DNA from: Zanthoxylum bungeanum
Lineage: Eukaryota; Streptophyta; Magnoliopsida; Sapindales; Rutaceae
Direction of reading: 5' to 3'
DNA length: 64,000 bases
NCBI GenBank assembly: GCA_019454045.1
Contig: SKCR01021128.1
Location: 1-64,000, forward strand
This document shows positions 39,801 through 51,469 of the stretch, piece by piece (within the stretch, counting starts at the first letter, position 1; each line of letters begins with the position of its first letter). The position numbers and the translations under genes were made by a program. Below the pieces are notes generated by a model. It saw only the letters and a program-made list of their open reading frames with translations, did not search any database and was not told the DNA's origin.

Positions 39801-40488
39801 ATCAGATGTTAAAAATAATCTCTCAGGAGGCCTTGATATTCTATTCGACTTACGTAGACCTGTGTTGTAGATCCTTTACCTAGTTGGATCATTAGTTCCA
39901 TCTCAGGTTCCTTAATGTTGGGATCAAACTCATCAAGTTCAATCTCTTTATAATTCCCACTTTCTCTCAAATTTTACTTTTCAAGAAAAGCGACAAAGCG
40001 ATAAATAATTACATTTCTTTGCTCGGAATCATAGAATTGATATCCCAAGGAATTTTCAGGATATCCAACGAACCTATATTTATACCCATTGGGTGCTAGA
40101 TTATCCCGCTGCGTAACTCTAATGTATGTAGGAAAACCCCAAATCTTTAAATACCTAAAACTTGGATTTCAGCAAACCATATCTGATAGGGGGTCATAGA
40201 AATAACTTTCAATTGAACCCTATTAAGTATGTGAGCAGCAGTAGGTAAAGCTTAACCCCAAAGGGAATAAGGAAGATCTGTATAGCTCATCATTGATCGC
40301 ATCATATCCAATAAAGTATGATTTCTATGCTCAGACACTCCATTGTGTTAAGGTGTTCCTGGTGGGCTATATTGGGCAAGAATTCCATTCTCCCTTAAAT
40401 AATTTCTAAATTCTTCACTCATGTATTCACCGTCTCTATTTGATCTAAGGCACTTGATGAATTTACTGGTTTGTTTTTCTACTTCGTT

Positions 40489-41113
40489 TCAAAATATTTT
40501 GAACTTGTTAAATGTTTCTGATTTATGTCTTATCAAATAGACATAACCATATCTAGACTTATCATCCTTGAAAGTCACGAAGTATGTTGAACCATCATGA
40601 GCGGCATGATTTAATGGACCACACACATCGCAATGCATTAGCTCCAATAATCTCCAGCACGATGTCCAACACTTAGAAATGAGGCTTCTGTCATCTTTCC
40701 TTTGATACATGACTCACAAATCGGATAAGAATCTAAGGTAAAATTTTCAATCAAACCATCATTTACCAATTGAATAGGCGTCTAACACTTATGTGGCCCA
40801 ATCTCATATGCCATAATTCAATATTTTTTAGTTCAGATATCCTACTTGTATTTTCTTCTACATTAAAGACATCTCTACATATTTCCAAAATATAGTGACC
40901 GTTTGATAAAGAACATTCACATTTCAATAAATTATTTTTATCATATAAACATAAAGTTTTATCCTTAATATTTATTTTATATCTCTCTTTATCTAATATT
41001 GGCAGTGATATTATTTGTCTGATAATTAAGGGTACATAATAACAATCATGTAAATCTAATTTACATCCATTGGGGAGATCTAGAACAACCGTTCCTATGG
41101 CATTGACATCCAA
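40489..41113 (-). pseudogene. Copia-3 integrase and pre-integrase domain
   Basis: The frame 40763-41113 covers the protease C-terminal part (LDLHDCYYVP, then IISLPILD) and the gag pre-integrase motif ELWHMRLGHISVRRL. The frame 40489-40710 holds the integrase core: ELMHCDVCGP with the first catalytic Asp, then YFVTFKDDKSRYGYVYL with the second, and SETFNKFK. A frameshift near 40720 separates the two. The rest of integrase, 39801-40488, is visible only as scattered stretches with stops. Confidence 0.88.
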
Positions 41114-41159
41114 TGTCTCGCCATTGCCAACTCTAAGCTAGATCTCCCCTTTATTCAGC

Positions 41160-41440
41160 CTTCTTTTAACCCTAATGACCTACAGGGAGTTGCAAATATG
41201 AGTAGGACTGCCAATGTCTAACACCCATCCACTATTTGCATCTAATGCTAATGAGATGTCAATAATAGGAAAAATACAAAGCGTACATGAGGGTCCTGCT
41301 TTTCCTTTCAGCTTTGGACAATCTTCTTTCCAGTGTCCAGACTTCTTGCATTGTAGACATTGGTCACGAGTTACTGGCGGTTTAGCACATTTGTGCTTCT
41401 TGGAGTTCTTCTTTGATATCTTATTCTTCCCATTTTGATT
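41160..41440 (-). pseudogene. Copia-3 zinc knuckle and protease active site
   Basis: The minus strand reads CLQCKKSGHWKEDC (about 41318-41363), a complete CCHC knuckle, then KLKGKAGPS, and about 90 bases on WVLDIGSPTHICN (about 41190-41230). The protease signature here is LDIGS instead of LDTGS, which would change the catalytic loop. Confidence 0.85.
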
Positions 41441-41667
41441 TTCTTTGACTTCCCTGAAGTCCTCGAAGAGCCAGCTCCACCATGGAGGTACAAAATGGAG
41501 TTTCCTTTTCTCATATCATGCTCCACTGTGTGTAACATGTTATGAAGTTCTTCATAGCTAGCTTACATCGAGTGCATATGGAAGTTTAACACAAAGCCAA
41601 TATAAGATCCAAGCAAAGAAGACCAAATCAAATTACGGACCAGCCGTTCATCAATCACAATGCCCTG

Positions 41668-42106
41668 TCATTTCAGATATCGGATCTGGACAATCATGTT
41701 CAAAACATGATTGCTGACAGCTCCTCCATCCTTGAGTTCAACGTAAAATAATTCCTTAGACCTCCAATAAATTTCGATCTCTTGATTTGCTACGAATAAC
41801 TTCTTGAGTGTTTGCATAATGCTCCAAGCATCTGTTATCTCTATGTACTGTCTCAGAAAATCTGGAACCATCGATCCCAAGATGTAGGATTTCACCTTCA
41901 GGTCATCATCCTTCCATCTATTAAAAGTTTCTCGCTTTTCTGGAGTGGTCAGGATCGATTTCAACAACAAGTGGATTGACAGTGACATAATTCAACTTTT
42001 CAAACTCCATGACAAGACGTATGTTCATTTCATATTCGAAATAGTTCTCGGCTCCTTTAAGCTTATTGGTATCCAAAAGTCTCATCAATGGATTAGCGAC
42101 AGCCAT
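41668..42106 (-). pseudogene. Copia-3 Gag
   Basis: Starts MAVANPLMRLLDTNKL at 42106 and goes on with NYFEYEMNIRLVMEFEKLNY. A frameshift near 41930-41980 leads to FNRWKDDDLKVKSYILGSM, AWSIMQTLKKLF and LFYVELKDGG. This is a copia Gag (UBN2-like). The start fits, as it is the first ATG after the leader. Confidence 0.85.
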
Positions 42107-42868
42107 CTACAAGATAACATTTTAAATAGTAGCAGAATATTTTTCATTTAAAAAATAATAACACTAATTGCTTGTGTAATTTTAAATCTATTAGTGCTCT
42201 CTCACTACTTTACGTAATTCCATAATCTCCCTTAATGGAAAAATAGAAATTTGATTATCAAAATTTCATAGCGGGAAGTGGATCCCATGATATTTACTCC
42301 AGCCTCACAATAATGACGGTATTAGCCTTTATAAACTCATTAGGGAGACTTCCAAGGTCAATCACATTCATGTGACTCCTAATTTGGTCTTGAACCATTT
42401 CTTATCCTCATAATAATGACAGTATTGGATTAAGACGTATTCTAGGTGTATACTTGTCAATGTGCACTAATGAGCTTCGTATGTACACCCTTACAATAAT
42501 AATGGTATTGCGTGACTGCGTTAACTCATCATGCTAGATCTAATATTTTACCAGAGCGACCTAAGTTCCGAGCACTTATACCTTTCAATACTGACGGTAT
42601 ATGATATAAGTAGTAAGAACTTATTCATCTCCATATTGACAAGACAGATCATCCAATAATACTCCAATATTATTAATACTTATTACTTAAAAGTAATCAC
42701 CTAATCATGAGAGATTTATGACAATTAAATCATTAACATAATTATGTCAAATTTTAATTTAAAACATGCAATACATATCCAATATGACTTATGCATAATT
42801 AAATTAAAATATAGAGGCATAGATTCAAAAATATCAAAAATGCAACAAGCTTTGTGTGGTTAAGCCTT
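42107..42868 (-). other. Copia-3 leader with four ~90-nt spaced repeats
   Basis: Untranslated stretch between PBS and gag. An ATAATGACGGTATT-like string recurs near 42310, 42408, 42497 and 42588 (plus coordinates), spaced about 98, 89 and 91 nt; the sequence between copies is mostly not shared. No protein frame is present. Confidence 0.65.
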
Positions 42869-42880
42869 GCTTTGATACCA
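42869..42880 (-). other. Copia-3 primer binding site
   Basis: The reverse complement is TGGTATCAAAGC, initiator tRNA-Met type. Athila-1 has inserted three bases further right, between the PBS and the 5' LTR. Confidence 0.85.
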
Positions 42881-42883
42881 TTC

Positions 42884-44449
42884 TGTTGTGATATTTTTAT
42901 ATCGTACCGCAAGTGTACGGTGTCAAGTTTTAGTATAAATATGAGTTAAGAGTGTCGAACCCACAGGGATTGCGTTAACTCGCACTAAGTACTACAATTG
43001 ATAATCCTAACTTTATTTAGACAACAAATAATAAAGATTTTTAATAGATAAATATACAAATAATAAAATAGGAGGAACTAATACGATAGAGATTCTGGAT
43101 CCTGATTTCACCTAGCTGTCTCCTATGTATTTTTCATGCCAATTAATCTTTGTTCAGTTATATTATTTATAAGTCAAGATCCTAAAATATTCACTCCCTC
43201 TCTCGAGTGTCGAGTGAAAAGATCATCAACTATAGACTTCGATATCTCTATAAAAATCCAATAGTTAACAACTCATTATGCTTTGTGATTCTATATTAAC
43301 GACTTCAAAGGACAACAGATTCTCTCGAACTCTATAAAATCCTATGTTATATTCTCTAGATCTATTCAAAATCCCCTCTCTCGAGTGATAGATTCTAAAC
43401 ATTCATCATCTCAAATTGTGGCCAACAATCAAGAAGCATTAAACTCAAAAGAATATAAATAATTAATAAAACTTCATTACAAAACTGATAAACAAAATAC
43501 AAGGTTCAAGCATCAATTACAATCGTTCTCCAAAATTAAGGAGTAAATTCATGACAAAAGATACAACAATAAATAATCAAGCCACGAATCTAATGGAAAT
43601 CATTAGAGTTTTAAGAAAGAAATAAGAAGATAAAACCCGAATTGAATCTCTTCCTCTCCGGATATTACAGCCTTTGTCTCTTCTTGTCGCTCTTCAATCC
43701 TCTCCTTGGATCTCTAAAAATATTTATTTCTGTGTTTTGTGCTCTGTATTAGCCTCTGTATTAGCCTCCCCTTGAGTGTTGGATGTAATCTTATATTTAT
43801 AGTTGAGTCTGGGAGTCTTTGGGTATCATTAGAATTATTAAAAACCCTAAAAAACAATTCCTGGAACGTGTTTCTTTTCTCCCGCAACGCCGCGGCTCCC
43901 ACTTAAAGCGCCGCAGCGCCTAACTATCTGGAAAATGTATTGATTTTGGCGCCTGGAAGGCGCCGCGGCGCCTGTACATTTTCTTCTCTTAATTTCTTTC
44001 AAGTCAAACTCTCCTTCACGTGGTCTTCTTGCCTTTTTATTCTTTATTTATTTTTAACAACAATTGGCCCCACTTTCATGGATTTGTTGTTTTCTTTCTC
44101 TAAGGTTTGTCAAAGGTGCGGCCCCCACCTTACATTCACACTCACATTATTTTCTTTTCAAGTGGCGCCATGGCACCTAATTCTTTTGTTCAAGTGGCGC
44201 CATGGCGCCAATTACTCGGCCTTTTGGCTGGGTTTGATATTCTTAAAGGGGTCATGGCGCCTATAGCCCCCATACTCGTCCTGTATTCCCGAAAGTTCCC
44301 AAAACACGTGCAATTATTCCCCGATCCATATATTAATGCTCCTATAAATAAAACATAAAATAAATTATAAATCATATTAAATATCTCGAATTATAACAAA
44401 ATAATAAGCTGAGAATGCCATAATAAGTGGGTATAAACCACACTTATCA
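42884..44449 (-). repeat. Athila-1 3' LTR
   Basis: 1566 bp. Has clusters of palindromic GGCGCC (43885-43978 and 44160-44260). Confidence 0.94.
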
Positions 44450-45727
44450 AACACCCCCAAACTTAAGGTTTTGCTAGTCCCGAGCAAAAGATAAAAATAA
44501 AAACTAAGTTCAAATTAACAAATAAAAATTACTAAATCAACTAAGCCACTTTCGTAGGGATCACGATTGCATTTAGCATATGCAACAAGCCTTTAAACCC
44601 CTAGGTGGCCATAGTGGACGAGTTATAGTCTCGTGAGGGCTTACAGTGACGACACCCACAAACGTCATTCACACACAATCATGCAAAAATAAAAAATAAC
44701 AAAACATAGTCTCGATAGTTACGCATAAATATATCCTCAAAGAAAGCTTATAAATGAAATCAAAGAATCTTCAAAGTACGCAATTGCAACTCGAATCCAA
44801 ATTCTCGAATAAATTATCTAAGCTAGACTCAAGGTGTGTGTGTGTAAAGGTTCATTCACAGCTTTGATCTTAAGTAAGCTAACTCAATGATTTCGTTTAA
44901 AAATTAGAATCGATGGGTCAAACCAACCTAGATATCTCAATTATGCTTTGTAATTGCCTTATTTTGTGTTCGGTATGGTATGGTTTTTATTTTATTTTCT
45001 TGTCTCTTTTTTCTTTTCTCATTTTTGCACTTTTTTTTTTCAACTCATCTACCCTTTAAGGTAGCATTTCTCCTCATGGTGGTCCTAATACTCGCCCATG
45101 GGTAGCTTCACGCTTATCGGTTATAGGTGGTTTATTTTCTTTCTTTAGAGACATTTTTCTTTTAGCTATACCATACTTCATAACACTAGCAAATCAAGAT
45201 AGATATCTAAGCAAACGGTCATTCATCGACATGCAATTTCGTCAACTAGTCACATTGTCAACTACTTAAGTTTTACTGCTTAGAACCTATTTTTAAGTGC
45301 TTACGAGTCTAACATAGATCAGTTATTCAAGGCATCAGATAAAAGTAAATTAGGCACTTATCGTTTCTAAAAAATTCACCAATAAACAACCAATATTATC
45401 ACAGGATTTATGCTTTACTATCAAAGACTTAACAATTTTTTTTTTTTTTTTCAAAATTTAAACAACTAAATAGCAAGTAAACAACATACACACACCCCCA
45501 AACTTAAAATTTGCATTGTCCTCAATATAAGATAAATATCAAGAGCAAAAGTGAGGAACAACACTACCGTGCATGGAGTTGATCAGACTCTTGCTGGTTG
45601 GAATTTGGTTGCGCGGGCGTTGTGTGTCTCGTGCTACCTGCATAAATAACATTCAAATAAATAAATAGCACACAATAAAATAAAATAAAATAAAATAAAA
45701 AGTAAAGAAAATAATAATAAAAGAAAT
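44450..45727 (-). other. Athila-1 3' noncoding region
   Basis: No protein frame. AT-rich, with a PPT at each end (44450-44465 and about 45490-45502), poly-T runs near 45030 and 45430, and an (AAAAT)n run at about 45676-45702. In full Athila elements pol would lie upstream of such a region. Confidence 0.7.
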
Positions 45728-45778
45728 GCAAGGGTTGCCTCCCCGCTAGCGCCAAGTTTAACGTCTTCAGCCAGACGC
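45728..45778 (-). other. Conserved Athila post-gag block
   Basis: The minus strand contains GTCTGGCTGAAGACG, then GGCGCTAGC and GGGAGGCAACCC. Nearly the same block occurs on the plus strand at 63154-63203 in Athila-2, also just after a gag-position ORF. Its role is unknown. Confidence 0.75.
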
Positions 45779-45889
45779 AACCACCCAAATGGTGGTCATG
45801 GTAGCTTCTTCTTTTGTATCCACTGACTGCTTTGACATGAAAAAGATAGCTTGGCGGCTGTGACAATTTATTAGTTTATTAAAATCCCC

Positions 45890-47155
45890 CTACTGCTGCT
45901 TGGTTATGGAGGATGCAATCTGCCCAATCTGTGTTTCTAAGGACTTCATTGTGGCCTCCATATTTTCCATGTGTGTCTCAATATTATTTAGCCTTGACTC
46001 AGTCTTCTCGAATCTCGCTGAAGTACTAGCAACGAACGTGCTCACGAATTATTCTAAGGAAGATTTCTGCTCATCTTTTCTATAGTCAAAACCAGAAGAA
46101 GGCTGCAAGGTATTCTCTGTGTTAGCATATGACAGGTTTGGATGATAACGATTAGGCATAAGATTTCCTCTATAGCTGTTGAAGTTCCGATTGTTCACAT
46201 ATTGGACTTGTTCAATGTTCGGGTTTCCTTCCACTAACTGCATATTTGTAGCTGTCGCTGATTCAATAGATGATACTCGTGGTTTTGTCAGGGCTGCTAC
46301 TTGAGTGGCCAAGGTGGAAATCTGAGCTGTAAGTGCCACAAGAGGGTCTACTTCATAAATCCCAGCCACTTTGGTTACCGTAGCGCGTTCACTTGGCCAT
46401 TGATAATGGTTAATGGCCATTTCTTCCAATAAATTGCGCGCTTCCTCAGCTGATTTCCTGAATAGAGCTCCCCCAGCTGCTGCATCAACCACAATCCTAT
46501 TCGGACCATTCAACCCATTATAGAACAACTGAATCTGGACCCAATCTGTATAATCATGTTGTGGGCATCTTCGTAGTAAATCCTTAAAGCGCTCCCATGC
46601 TTCATACAAAGTCTCAGTTTCCAGCTGCTTAAATACACTGATTTCTGCCCTCAGTTGAGCTGATTTAGCTGGTGGAAAGAATCTCTCAAGAAATTTTGTG
46701 GCCATATCCTGCCATGTCATGATACTCTCTGTCTGTATTGATTGCAGCCAATCCCACGCTTTATCCCGTAAAGAGAATGAAAATAAGCGTAGCCTGATAG
46801 CCTCTTTACTCACGCCATTTACTTTTATGGTATCTGCGATCTCCAGGAACATCCTTAAGTGCAAGTTGGGATCCTCTACAGCTGAACCCCCAAACTGATT
46901 CCTTTGTACCATGTTGATCAATGCAGGTTTAAACTCAAAACTGTTGGCGTTGATTGGTTGATGGGCAATCCCAGAGCATATATCATCAAGGACCGGTTTG
47001 AAGTGATCTCTGATTGCCACATGGCGTGGGTTGTTCTCTATGTTTTCAGCTGCCATTGCTTCTTTTTCGATTTTCCTTTCTTTTCTTAGTCTCCTCGCAG
47101 TTCTTTCTATTTCAGGATCAAACAGGAGCGAATTGAGACTTGTGGCTTTTCGCAT
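45890..47155 (-). pseudogene. Athila-type Gag with one in-frame stop
   Basis: A 368-residue open frame from ATG at 47155 to a TAA at 46049, after which the same frame continues to a TAG at 45890-45892 (about 421 codons in all). Residues about 95-245 are a Retrotrans_gag domain: RMFLEIADTIKVNGV, DKAWDWLQS, WQDMATKFLERFFP, LYEAWERFKDLLRRCP and LFYNGLN. The part beyond the stop has the C-terminal signature NNIETHMENMEATMKSLE and TQIGQIA, so the stop is a late mutation or a site of read-through. No zinc knuckle or protease follows. The protein would build the particle that packages element RNA. Confidence 0.92.
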
Positions 47156-47311
47156 TCACTGAAGCACCAAAAGAAAAATAAAAATCAATAAACAAAATAA
47201 AAATAAAAATTAAATACAAAACAAAAATAAACTAAAAATAAAAATAAAAATAAAAATCTAAATTAAAGCTAAAATTACTTGGTAGTAGTATTAATGTGAA
47301 TTAACAAACAA

Positions 47312-47329
47312 TCCCCGGCAACGGCGCCA
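47312..47329 (-). other. Athila-1 primer binding site (tRNA-Asp type)
   Basis: The reverse complement is TGGCGCCGTTGCCGGGGA; the same 18 bases occur at 61857-61874 in Athila-2. Confidence 0.9.
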
Positions 47330-47335
47330 AAAACT

Positions 47336-48901
47336 TGTTGTGATATTTTTATATCGTACCGCAATTGTACGGTGTCAAGTTTTAGTATAAATATGAGTTA
47401 AGAGTGTCGAACCCACAGGGATTGCGTTAACTCGCACTAAGTACTACAATTGATAATCCTAACTTTATTTAGACAACAAATAATAAAGATTTTTAATAGA
47501 TAAATATACAAATAATAAAATATGATGAACTAATACGATAGAGATTCTGGATCCTGATTTCACCTAGCTGTCTCCTATGTATTTTTCATGCCAATTAATC
47601 TTTGTTCAGTTATATTATTTATAAGTCAAGATCCTAAAATATTCACTCCCTCTCTCGAGTGCCGAGTGAAAAGATCATCAACTATAGACTTCGATATCTC
47701 TATAAAAATCCAATAGTTAACAACTCATTACGCTTTGTGATTCTATATTAACGACTTCAAAGGACACAGATTCTCTCGAACTCTATAAAATCCTATGTTA
47801 TATTCTCTAGATCTATTCAAAATCCCCTCTCTCGAGTGATAGATTCTAAACATTCATCATCTCAAATTGTGGCCAACAATCAAGAAGCATTAAACTCAAA
47901 AGAATATAAATAATTAATAAAACTTCATTACAAAACTGATAAACAAAATACAAGGTTCAAGCATCAATTACAATCGTTCTCCAAAATTAAGGAGTAAATT
48001 CATGACAAAAGATACAACAATAAATAATCAAGCCACGAATCTAATGGAAATCATTAGAGTTTTAAGAAAGAAATAAGAAGATAAAACCCGAATTGAATCT
48101 CTTCCTCTCCGGATATTACAGCCTTTGTCTCTTCTTGCCGCTCTTCAATCCTCTCCTTGGATCTCTAAAAATATTTATTTCTGTGTTTTGTGCTCTGTAT
48201 TAGCCTCTGTATTAGCCTCCCCTTGAGTGTTGGATGTAATGTTATATTTATAGTTGAGTCTGGGAGTCTTTGGGTATCATTAGAATTATTAAAAACCCTA
48301 AAAAACAATTCCTGGAACGTGTTTCTTTTCTCCCGCAACGCCGCGGCTCCCACTTAAGGCGCCGCGGCGCCTAACTATCTGGAAAATGTATTGATTTTGG
48401 CGCCTGGAAGGCGCCGCGGCGCCTGTACATTTTCTTCTCTTAATTTCTTTCCAAGTCAAACTCTCCTTCACGTGGTCTTCTTGCCTTTTTATTCTTTATT
48501 TATTTTTAACAACAATTGGCCCCACTTTCATGGATTTGTTGTTTTCTTTCTCTAAGGTTTGTCAAAGGTGCGGCCCCCACCTTACATTCACACTCACATT
48601 ATTTTCTTTTCAAGTGGCGCCATGGCACCTAATTCTTTTGTTCAAGTGGCGCCATGGCGCCAATTACTCGGCCTTTTGGCTGGGTTTGATATTCTTGAAG
48701 GGGTCATGGCGCCTATAGCCCCCATACTCGTCCTGTATTCCCGAAAGTTCCCAAAACACGTGCAATTATTCCCCGATCCATATATTAATGCTCCTATAAA
48801 TAAAACATAAAATAAATTATAAATCATATTAAATATCTCGAATTATAACAAAATAATAAGCTGAGAATGCCATAATAAGTGGGTATAAACCATACTTATC
48901 A
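47336..48901 (-). repeat. Athila-1 5' LTR
   Basis: 1566 bp. Carries the promoter for minus-strand transcription. The GC-rich block at 48335-48430 contains GGCGCCGCGGCGCC palindromes in an otherwise AT-rich LTR. Confidence 0.94.
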
Positions 48902-48906
48902 CATTC

Positions 48907-51469
48907 TGTTAGGGCAGTTGTGGAACCCCTAGGGTCGGATTGGTGCCTCACGCAATGAAAGTGGGTCTAACCCAAGGATATCAAAGATATGTGTATTTTA
49001 AAATATTTTTATGAAAACTATATTCCGATACGAGTCCGTAGGAAAAACCGGGGACCAAATCAGAGTCCGAAAACTTCAGAACGGAGAAAACAAATTTTTA
49101 GTGTTCTTCAGCAATGACGCGCTGGATGGGAGTTGAGACGCTCCAAATTGCGAGAGCAACTCCGAGAGCTGAACGTCTCAGTGTCGTGATGTGGAAGGAT
49201 GGGAGTTGCGACGCTCATAGGTTTGATGCTCAGTGGCGCGACGTTAGCGGGTCAAAGTCGAGACGCTCACCTGGGCAGTGAGTAATTTCAACCTTTAAAT
49301 CAATCTTAAACACTTCCAATTTTCTCCTATCATTTCAAAACACTTTAAAATCAATTTTAACATCAAAAACCAACCAACCAAAACACATGTTTAAAGCTAA
49401 CATACATATAATCTAAATACTTATATGCATTTTTTTGAATCTAAACATAAACCAATTTTAGAATCCCAATAAGAAATGTCTCATGAACAATTCTAGTTCA
49501 CCCCAAAAGTAGTCAAGTGATTCTAGAATGGTAGCCATAGCTCAAAGCTTTAATATAGCGTTCCAAACTCTTGTTAATTGTTCCATGTCCAACATGAACA
49601 TATTTGGCCTAATTATCAAGAATATAATGTTTATACTTCTAAGGCATCCTAACACAATTTATTAGCCTTATTTCAATATTAAGCTTTGTAATCATACATC
49701 CAATATATAAAAGAACATAGCTTAAGAGAAGTTCAAACTTACCTAGAAATCTTGATGCAAAAATCCAATCTTCTTCACTTTGTTAAAATGGTTGGAGAAC
49801 TTCCAAGGTTTGCAAGCTTCACTCTAAGATCCAATCTTGATTCCAATGTTAGCAACCTTCTCTTCAAGATCCAATCTTGATTCCAATGTTAGCAACCTTC
49901 TCTTCAAGATCCAATCTTGATTTCTCATATATGAAATGTTGTAGAGACCACCAAACTTCTATAAACACTTCTCTAACTTAGGCCAATTTCTCTAATTCTT
50001 GCTTGTATTTAGCTTTCTCAAGTTTAATTACAACCTTCATAAAGCTTGCTAGTTATAGCAAAACTTAGGTAATTTTTAATTAATAAAAGTTCTAATCAAC
50101 TTTTAGGTGGGCTTAATCTATTTTTTCCAAATATGTATAATTAGGTGTGACTAATCTCCATTGTCTATCACTTTGATTTAATCCAATTAAATCAAGACAA
50201 GGATTAGGAAATGGATTAGTTCAATGTTTGCCACTTTGATTTAATCCAATTAAATCAAGGCAAAATAACCTATTATTACATACTTACTATTACCATAATA
50301 TCCTTAAATGGTAGAGATAATTATGATTTTACAATTAAGCTCTTGTGTAATTATTGAATTAATATAATTAATCCAATTAGGTCAAAGTAAATAATTAATG
50401 TTATCCAATGACACTTGATTATCTTAGTTGATAATTATAATATCGAATATTATCTTTTATCAAAATTAATCGGCTACCCAAGTGCTCAATAAGTAGACTT
50501 CATATTGAGACTATCTAAGTTCAGACATGTTCGTCATATAAGCCTAGCTAATATGTACGCAATTCGGCCATCTTCGAATTCACGAAGAACACGAACGACC
50601 TTTCTGAAGTATACAAGTCGATGTTATTATATATTTTTAGCAATCCCTCCGTCGTGGGCTATCCAAGTTGTGCTTAGGAAACATAGAATACACCGTCAAG
50701 TTTTCGAGGTGCACATCCCGTGTCGACATGTCCACGATTCTTCATAACTGATGAGATCCACCCTAGGTGATCGAATTTGGCTAAAGCTTTAAGAATCATG
50801 ACTTTACTCGCATAGATACCTAAACCTCTTATAGTACATATACGAGCCGACATATCCTATCTTGTTTCACACTTGATTACTGAGTGCATCGGTCCACACC
50901 CAACAAACATCTAGAGGCCAGACCATGAAATTTTTCTGACATACATGGCATCAAAGTATGGATGATCTCACACAAAATCAATGTTATCCAATAGTCAAAG
51001 GATTACATATGCTACTCGAATCGAGGAGATTTCTATTGACGGTGGTGTGTACTTCCAACTATTAGGAATCACCTATGAGTCATTCAGTATTCGGTCCAAC
51101 CAATACTCACATGTCTATACGAGTTTCCAAAACTCATGATACACCGGGTTAAACCATTGGAACTCCAATTCCAATATACGACATGTGCTAGTCTTATAGG
51201 TTATAAGAATTCAACCGTATTCCAAAACCAATGACTATGAATATATATACTTTAAGAGTAATTTAAAATAGTAATACTTATCCCAATTTTGGACCACCTA
51301 GTATCCATTATTACTACAAGACTATTATAAGGTCTTAGCATATCTATACATCAATCTAATACGCATAATGACAATACCATTAATAAGGTATGAAATGAAA
51401 ATATAGTTATTTTATTAATAAATAATAAAATGTACAATTCAGATTGGCACTTCAAGACCAACTCCAACA
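48907..51469 (-). repeat. Copia-3 5' LTR
   Basis: 2563 bp, TGTTAGGGCAG...CTCCAACA. Shows the intact family start that the left LTR has lost. Confidence 0.9.
49828..49907. repeat. Tandem duplication of 40 bp in the Copia-3 LTR
   Basis: Two adjacent 40-bp units starting GATCCAATCTTGATTCCAAT, plus a partial third; the left LTR has one unit fewer. Confidence 0.85.

Larger units (their letters stand above)
42884..48901 (-). mobile_element. Athila-1: young gag-only Ty3/gypsy derivative
   Basis: LTRs are 42884-44449 and 47336-48901, both 1566 bp, TGTTGTGATA...CTTATCA, with about a dozen differences by eye (under 1%). The perfect TSD is CATTC (42879-42883, 48902-48906). The PBS on the minus strand, TGGCGCCGTTGCCGGGGA (47312-47329), is the tRNA-Asp type used by Athila-lineage elements. 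A PPT-like TTTGGGGGTGTTT abuts the left LTR, with a second CACACCCCCAAAC copy at about 45490. Of 2.9 kb internal sequence only gag is coding; protease, RT, RNase H, integrase and env-like ORF are absent, so it must depend on a helper. Confidence 0.95.
33402..51469 (-). mobile_element. Copia-3 (family B) inserted in the LTR of a relative
   Basis: Left LTR 33402-38293 (about 2.47 kb without the solo LTR it contains); right LTR 48907-51469 (2563 bp); TSD AATAC (33397-33401, 51470-51474). The PBS TGGTATCAAAGC (42869-42880) lies three bases from the 5' LTR and is separated from it by Athila-1. The PPT abuts 38293. The internal region carries gag, zinc knuckle, protease, integrase, RT and RNase H, right to left on the minus strand. 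About 16 bp are missing at the outer end of the left LTR. Frames are broken in several places. Confidence 0.92.

Noticed and set aside
43940..44358. Frames of 83-108 codons, repeated at 48530-48810
   Set aside because: They are within the Athila-1 LTRs and overlap each other on both strands; no protein similarity.
45564..45866. 100-codon minus frame with a very hydrophobic segment, possible membrane protein
   Set aside because: The hydrophobic run is the translation of an (AAAAT)n repeat, and the start is the conserved Athila block.
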